From NCBI GenBank assembly GCA_947650365.1, contig OX393552.1:20122851-20186850 (forward strand): a stretch of 64,000 nt of DNA, read 5' to 3'. The position numbers and the translations under genes were made by a program. This DNA comes from Chamaelirium japonicum (lineage: Eukaryota; Streptophyta; Magnoliopsida; Liliales; Melanthiaceae). The notes under the pieces are model-generated. The model saw only the letters and a list, made by a program, of their open reading frames with translations, ran no database searches and had not been told where the DNA came from. The first letter of the stretch is position 1, and the number at the start of each line of letters is the position of its first letter. This document shows positions 59,165-64,000 of this stretch, in pieces.

Positions 59165-59320
59165 AATGCTATTTGAACATACATGGAGACATAATGCCAA
59201 TGTGAGGACATTGGTCAGCGCTCGATGCGATAATTGATGCACTGAGCATTGGCCGATGCTTCCCACGTCGGCATTATGCCCGCGAGTATGTCTCCTTGTA
59301 TGTTCAAGTAGCAAGCCTTG
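59165..59320. repeat. inverted repeat with arms of about 45 bases
   Basis: Arms near 59167-59208 and 59264-59315 are imperfect complements sharing TTGAACATACA and GGAGACATA, separated by about 60 bases. It could fold into a hairpin or be a small fold-back element; no target duplication was found. Confidence 0.5.
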
Positions 59321-59494
59321 ATACAAAATGAGTGGAACATACAAGCATAGGACGACGAGCCAGAGGGAACATGCAAGCAAGCATAGGACATCATCGAGCA
59401 TGGATGTGGCATTTGTCTATGTGAAAGTTGTTATTGTCATGTACATGACCCTTTGTTTTACGGTGGGGGCATAACAATCGTACGTGGGCGGTCA

Positions 59495-60901
59495 TGTAGA
59501 TACCCTCTCGTCCCAAAACCCGGATTATAAGGGGAGGTCCACAAGAGGGTATCTGAGCACACCATTGTCCAGTCCCTAGCCGATGTGGGACTAAACCCAA
59601 TAATCCCCCCCCTCACGCGAGGCTAGGGCTGAACCACCCGCAAGCCCCCATCTCGTGAGGCAACTGACAGGAGGACACTCCAGCCCAACTAGATCCGAAC
59701 TGGGCGACAACATAGCTCTGATACCATTTGTAGATACACTCTCGCCCCAAAACCCAGGTTGTAAGGGGAGGTCCACCATAGGGTATATGAGCACACCATC
59801 GCCCAGTCCTTAGCCAATGTGGGACTAAACCCAACAATCCCCCCCTCACACGAGGTTAGGGCTGAACCACCCGCCAGCCCCCCTCTCGTGCGGCAGGCGA
59901 CAAGGGAGGAGGACACATCGACCCGACTAGATCCGAACTAGGCAACAACCTGATTATGATATCAGTTGTTGGCGCGGAATACCTCAGATCATGTCTCAAT
60001 TCGCCGCCTCACGCTCACGGAAGCGATCTAGGGTTTTTGGATCTCCGACGATCTACAATCATAGAGAAAAATAGCAAAGAAAATAATCCACACGACACAA
60101 AGATATTTGTCCACGCAATTCGAAAATATCTACCTTTGTGGGTGTCGGTCACCGTCCTGGAGCAATGGAATTAGAACTTAAGAGTTTACAACCCTCTTCT
60201 TCTTCCTTGTCTCCACCGGATCTCAAGGTGATGAATCTCTTATCTCGATCCCTGATCTTCTTCATCTCTCAAACGCAAGCGAGAAGACCAAAAAAAGACC
60301 CTAAAATGAGCTATCAAACACAATGACAACCCCTTACAAAGCCTAGAGTGAAAACCCTATAAATAGCTCCCACAAATCGTGCAAACACGGATCCAACCTG
60401 TGCACGTTTTGTGCATGGCGTCCAGTGGCGGGCGCCACTCTCGCGATGAGATTTCTCCCCCTCACACGAGGCTAGGGATGAACCACCCGCCAGCCCCCCT
60501 CTCGTGAGGCAGGCAACAAGGGCGGCAACCTGGTTCTGATACCATTTGTAGATACCCTCTCACCCCAAAACCCGGGTCATAAGGTGAGGTTCATTATAGG
60601 GTATTTAAGCACACCATTGCCCAGCCCCTAGCTGATGTGGGACTAAACCCAATAAACCCCCCCTCACATGTGGCTAGGGTTGAACCTCCCGCTAGCCCCC
60701 CCTCGTGCGGCACTAGGGGACGATAAACTCATGGGTACAATCAACCCACACCCGGCTAAACCTGGTTGGGCAGAACCTAGATCTGATACCATTTGTAGAT
60801 ACCGTCTCGCCCCAAAACCTGGGTCGTAAGGGGAGGTCCATTAGAGGGTATTTATGCACACCATTACCCAGCCCCTAGTCGATGTGTGACTAAACCCAAC
60901 A
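59495..60901 (-). mobile_element. head-to-tail TRIM array: four 108-bp LTRs and one foreign LTR-like segment
   Basis: Four LTRs of exactly 108 bp (59495-59602, 59729-59836, 60547-60654, 60794-60901) each begin TGTAGATAC in the plus sense and end AACCCAACA or AACCCAATA. Between them are internal segments of about 125-140 bp that start with a CCCCCC-rich purine-tract complement and end with a primer-site complement (GCTCTGATACCA at 59715-59726, perfect). Orientation is therefore minus. At about 59967-60452 the LTR position is taken by a different segment of about 485 bp, with TRIM internal sequence on both sides in the same orientation. Noncoding throughout. Such LTR arrays arise by unequal recombination. 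Confidence 0.82.
59967..60452 (-). mobile_element. foreign LTR-like segment inside the TRIM array
   Basis: It starts TGTTGGCGCGGAATACC right after a worn primer-site complement (GATTATGATATCA), and ends near CGCGATGAGA before the TRIM purine tract. It contains ACCCTATAAATAGC near 60357, phrases typical of plant copia LTRs, and a TATA-like site. The end lacks a clear CA. Whether it is an inserted solo LTR or a chimeric element is open. Confidence 0.5.
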
Positions 60902-61500
60902 GAGTTAGCAGAGTTGGATAGTTGAGCAATGTTTGTAGATGGTGAGATGTTGATTGGTACAACATTATGGTAGATTTTGAATTCTTCTGTGAGAAGATAG
61001 CCGAGTAAATCAGCGAGGTGAACTGGTTTGTCCCGAGTAGTAATTGAGCCCCGAAATGGACCATATCAGGGGTGAGGTTGTTAGATGAATTATTGGAGAT
61101 GCCCATGGCCGGTTCTAAAACAAAGAGATATGGGGGAGGTGTGGAAGGGGAGGTCGGTGGTAACTAGGGTTTGGATTGGTCTGAGAATGTTGTGGCCCAA
61201 AGAGGAAGGATGAAGGTCATGTATGAAGGCCTTGATACCATGTGAAAACATGGTAGCAAGTTTGGATTTTGGTTGCTTTCCATTGATCTCATATATTACA
61301 ATGAATAAAGAATTTTAGGGTATAACAAACATAACAATGATTACAAGTGGCAGGTGATGATTCAGTGAGGCATTAACAAGCTATGAGATTTGGTCAATGT
61401 GGAGTTAAGATGGTTTTGAATTCTTTTCTTTGATAAAGTCGTGCATGTTGCGAATCCTCCTCCAACAGTACTAGATGAATAATTCGATATCGAATCGCTT
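60902..61500 (-). mobile_element. 5' end of a Ty1/copia relic
   Basis: Plus-sense CTTGATACCA at 61231-61240 is a primer-site complement and abuts TGTGAAAACATGG, the end of an LTR that runs rightward from 61241 (far boundary unclear, about 61500). To the left, the minus strand opens a short gag-like start (MGISNNSSNNL) near 61105. The remainder is cut off by the TRIM array. Broken fossil. Confidence 0.5.
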
Positions 61501-61529
61501 TGACCACGTAGGTCAATAAAGATCAATTG

Positions 61530-61623
61530 CACAATAACGATTCTTCGATGAATCGATGCGAAACAAGCAATTCATCACACAATAGAGAAATAACAAAGCA
61601 AGAGAGAAACAAACACAAAGCAA

Positions 61624-61678
<55 letters not shown>

Positions 61679-64000
61679 TTTACATGAAACCCTTGTGGAA
61701 AAAATCATAGGCGAAGACGATCGGACAATCCACTATCACGAACAATGGATCGGAGTTACAAGCAACGCCCAACTCCAACAAGATGAACTCCCTTCAGCGA
61801 GAGCACCTCCTTCTTCTCCAAAATCTCTCTCCAAGATTCCCTTAAGTTTCTTCTTCAATGCATACAAAACTTCTATCATCCCCAAAACCCTAGACTCCTT
61901 TATATACCAGGAGAATATGTTACACAAGGTAATCCTGAGATTTTCACAAAATAGCCAAATCTGGAAAGTCAAATCGTACAAGACTGCATCAAACCCGTGC
62001 TTGTCAGGCACATTTGTGAGCATGACCTGGGAAAGTCGTGCGCATGACCACCTGTAGGCTTCCGCTAAAGGACACGTCAAAAATCTCAGGGGCCAAAGTC
62101 ATGTGCACGACTGTTGGGTCATGCACACGATTGCTTGGGGATAAATACGCCCTTTTTCAAGGATGTGTCGACTTTATCAGATGGTATGGTTGTGCGCATG
62201 ACTTCTACAGTCGAGCCATGCCTCAACAATCTCCACCTTGGTGAGAAGTATGAATTCAAATTCAATCGTCGTCTCCACTTGCACCCTAACGGTGCACAAA
62301 GATACCTCCTCGATATCCCAAAACGTGTCCTGAAGACGCACAAAGTATCCTGAAGGTGTGAAATTTCTCAAATCATCTTGACTAAGCTTAGATAATGTCT
62401 GAACTTAGTCACTGGAATCGGCTTTGTCAACATGTCGACAGGATTATCATGCGTGAAAATCTTTTTCAAAGAAACCGTCTTTTGCTTGATATGCTACCGA
62501 ACAAAATGATAACAAATATAAATATGCTTCGTCCATGAGTGATGGACCTGATCGTCATTCACCAAGTAGATAGCGTTTTGGCTATCGGAAAACATCTCCA
62601 TGCTAACCTGCAAAAGATTGAACTCGCCCATAATACCTCGGAGCTGAATTACCTCCTTGGCGCCGTCCGTAATGGCCATGTATTCAGCCTCTGTTGTCGA
62701 CAGTGCAGCCATGTCATGTAGAGGCATTCCAACTCTCCAGACCATATGCCTGTATAAAGAAATAACCTATCATAGACTGATGCCCATCCAGGTCACCAAC
62801 ATAGTCTGCATCAACATATCCCACTATATCTCTGACTGAGTCGCCATCTCTCTGAAAGAGTAATCCCAAGTCCAGTGTACCCTGAAGGTATCGTAATATC
62901 CACTTCACTGCCTACCAATGCTCCTTCCCTGGATCAGTCATGTAACGACTGACTACACTGACTACCTGTGCAATATCTGAATGAGTACACACTATGACGT
63001 ACATCAAACTGCCGACTGCACTTGCATACGATACATGAACCATGTAAACATGCTCGTCATCGGTGCTCGAAGATTGTTTCGTTGATAGTTGGAAGTGTGC
63101 AGCAAGGGGGATGCTAATTGGATTAGCACCACCTATCCCTTAACGAGAAACCATCTTCTGAAAATAGTTTTTTTACGTCAAACGAACTGTACCATGCTTC
63201 CAATCCCTGTGAATCTTCACCCCAAGAATTTTCTTCGCACCGCCCAAGTCCTTTATCTCAAATTCATCACTCAACTAAGATTTCAGGATATTGATATCTG
63301 ACATGCTCTTTGCAGTAAAAAACATGCCATCCATATATAAAAGAAGAAATATTAATAAACCATCACGAAACTTTCTGAAGTAGACACAATGATCATACTC
63401 ACTTCTAACGTACCTGTGATCTCCTATGAATGTGTCAAATCTCTTGTACCACTATCTCGGCGATTGCTTTAGGCTGTACAAGGACTTCCTCAATCAGCAC
63501 ACATGGTCTTCCTTGCCTTCTACCATGAATCACTCAGGCTGTTGTATGTAGATAAGCTATTCCAACTCAATATACAAGAACACTGTCTTCACATCTAGCT
63601 ATTCTAGCTCAAGATCAAATAGTGCTATCATAGCCAATAACAGAATAGAGGTGTGCTTCACTATACGTGAAAACACCTCATTGTAGTTGACGTCATTCTG
63701 CTGTAAGTAGCCCTTAGCTACCAATCGTGCTTTGTACCGAATACCACCTGGAGCCTTCCCTTTCTTCTTGTAAATCCATTTGCAGCCGATCATATTCTGC
63801 TCTCTGGGTCTCGCAACAAGCTCCCAAGTCTGATCCTTATGAAGAGATACTATCTCTTCACCTATGGCCGCTCCCTACTCAACGCAACCTCTGTCCTGGA
63901 CTGCCTTACGAAAAGTGGTCAGCTCATCACTATGAATAAGAATTAGTGTATAAGCAACTAACTCCTCGTACCCGTATCTGATTGGAGCTCTGATAGTCCG
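61530..64000 (-). mobile_element. Ty1/copia relic running off the right edge
   Basis: Minus strand. The 3' LTR ends (plus sense) at 62228, CCTCAACA beside ATCTCCACCTTGG, the purine-tract complement; its left boundary is near 61530 and uncertain. Then come RNase H (TTEAEYMAITDGAKEVIQL near 62640-62700, with WILRYLQGTLDLGLLF near 62860-62905) and RT (CKWIYKKKGKAPGGIRYKA near 63735-63787). Several breaks; the 5' half lies outside the window. It is related by LTR motif to the relic at 28991-31249. Confidence 0.75.
61626..61676. repeat. (CA)n microsatellite
   Basis: A pure CA run of about 50 bases inside the copia LTR region. Confidence 0.95.

Noticed and set aside
59495-60901. Cassandra-type TRIM with 5S rRNA in the LTR
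   Set aside because: The LTRs are only 108 bp and show no 5S rRNA promoter boxes that I could see.
1-64000. tRNA or rRNA genes, CRISPR arrays, operons
   Set aside because: None seen on either strand; the only tRNA-related sequences are primer sites of LTR elements.

Overview
The window is nuclear DNA of a flowering plant. The support is spliced genes with GT-AG introns, a nuclear gene for a chloroplast photosystem II subunit (PsbW), an F-box/LRR/FBD family member, and a dense mix of plant transposable elements. GC-rich first exons and F-box style lean towards a monocot outside the grasses, but that is only a lean.

Host genes are few. At the left edge, on the minus strand, are the first two exons of a DRIP-type RING E3 ubiquitin ligase (exon 1 at 5335-5473, exon 2 at 1170-1269); its first intron holds a broken LINE. 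Two internal exons of an MRS2/MGT magnesium transporter lie on the minus strand at 26995-27039 and 28764 to about 28990. A frameshifted F-box/FBD pseudogene is at 36089-37625 (+). A complete-looking two-exon PSBW gene is at 57379-58024 (+). Exon-like pieces of an unrecognised gene may lie at 44.4-45.1 kb.

Most of the rest is transposable elements, often nested. The largest is an 11.6-kb Ty3/gypsy chromovirus (Tekay/Del type) at 15265-26838, with 3.4-kb LTRs and a 5-bp target duplication, sitting beside the MRS2 exons. A 2.4-kb gypsy solo LTR with a perfect 5-bp duplication is at 11741-14124. Ty1/copia relics occur near 7.4-8.0, 29-31.2, 40-43.7, 47.3-47.7, 49.5-50.6 and 60.9-64 kb. LINE relics lie at 2.3-5.0, 9.2-10.7, 31.5-32.3 and 48.7-49.4 kb, plus three copies of a short LINE-derived retroposon.

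Small elements are the most instructive part: Mutator-type fold-back MITEs with perfect 9-bp duplications (6955-7193, 35716-35980, half copy at 53189), a separate MULE-like MITE at 5891-6081, hAT-type elements filled with GGGTCGGGT-like repeats (best at 41465-42017, perfect 8-bp duplication), a complete 337-bp TRIM (45924-46260), and a head-to-tail TRIM array at 59495-60901 with four 108-bp LTRs and one foreign segment of about 485 bp in an LTR position.

I found no RNA genes, CRISPR arrays or operons. Calls come from reading the sequence and recalling protein families; no searches were run.
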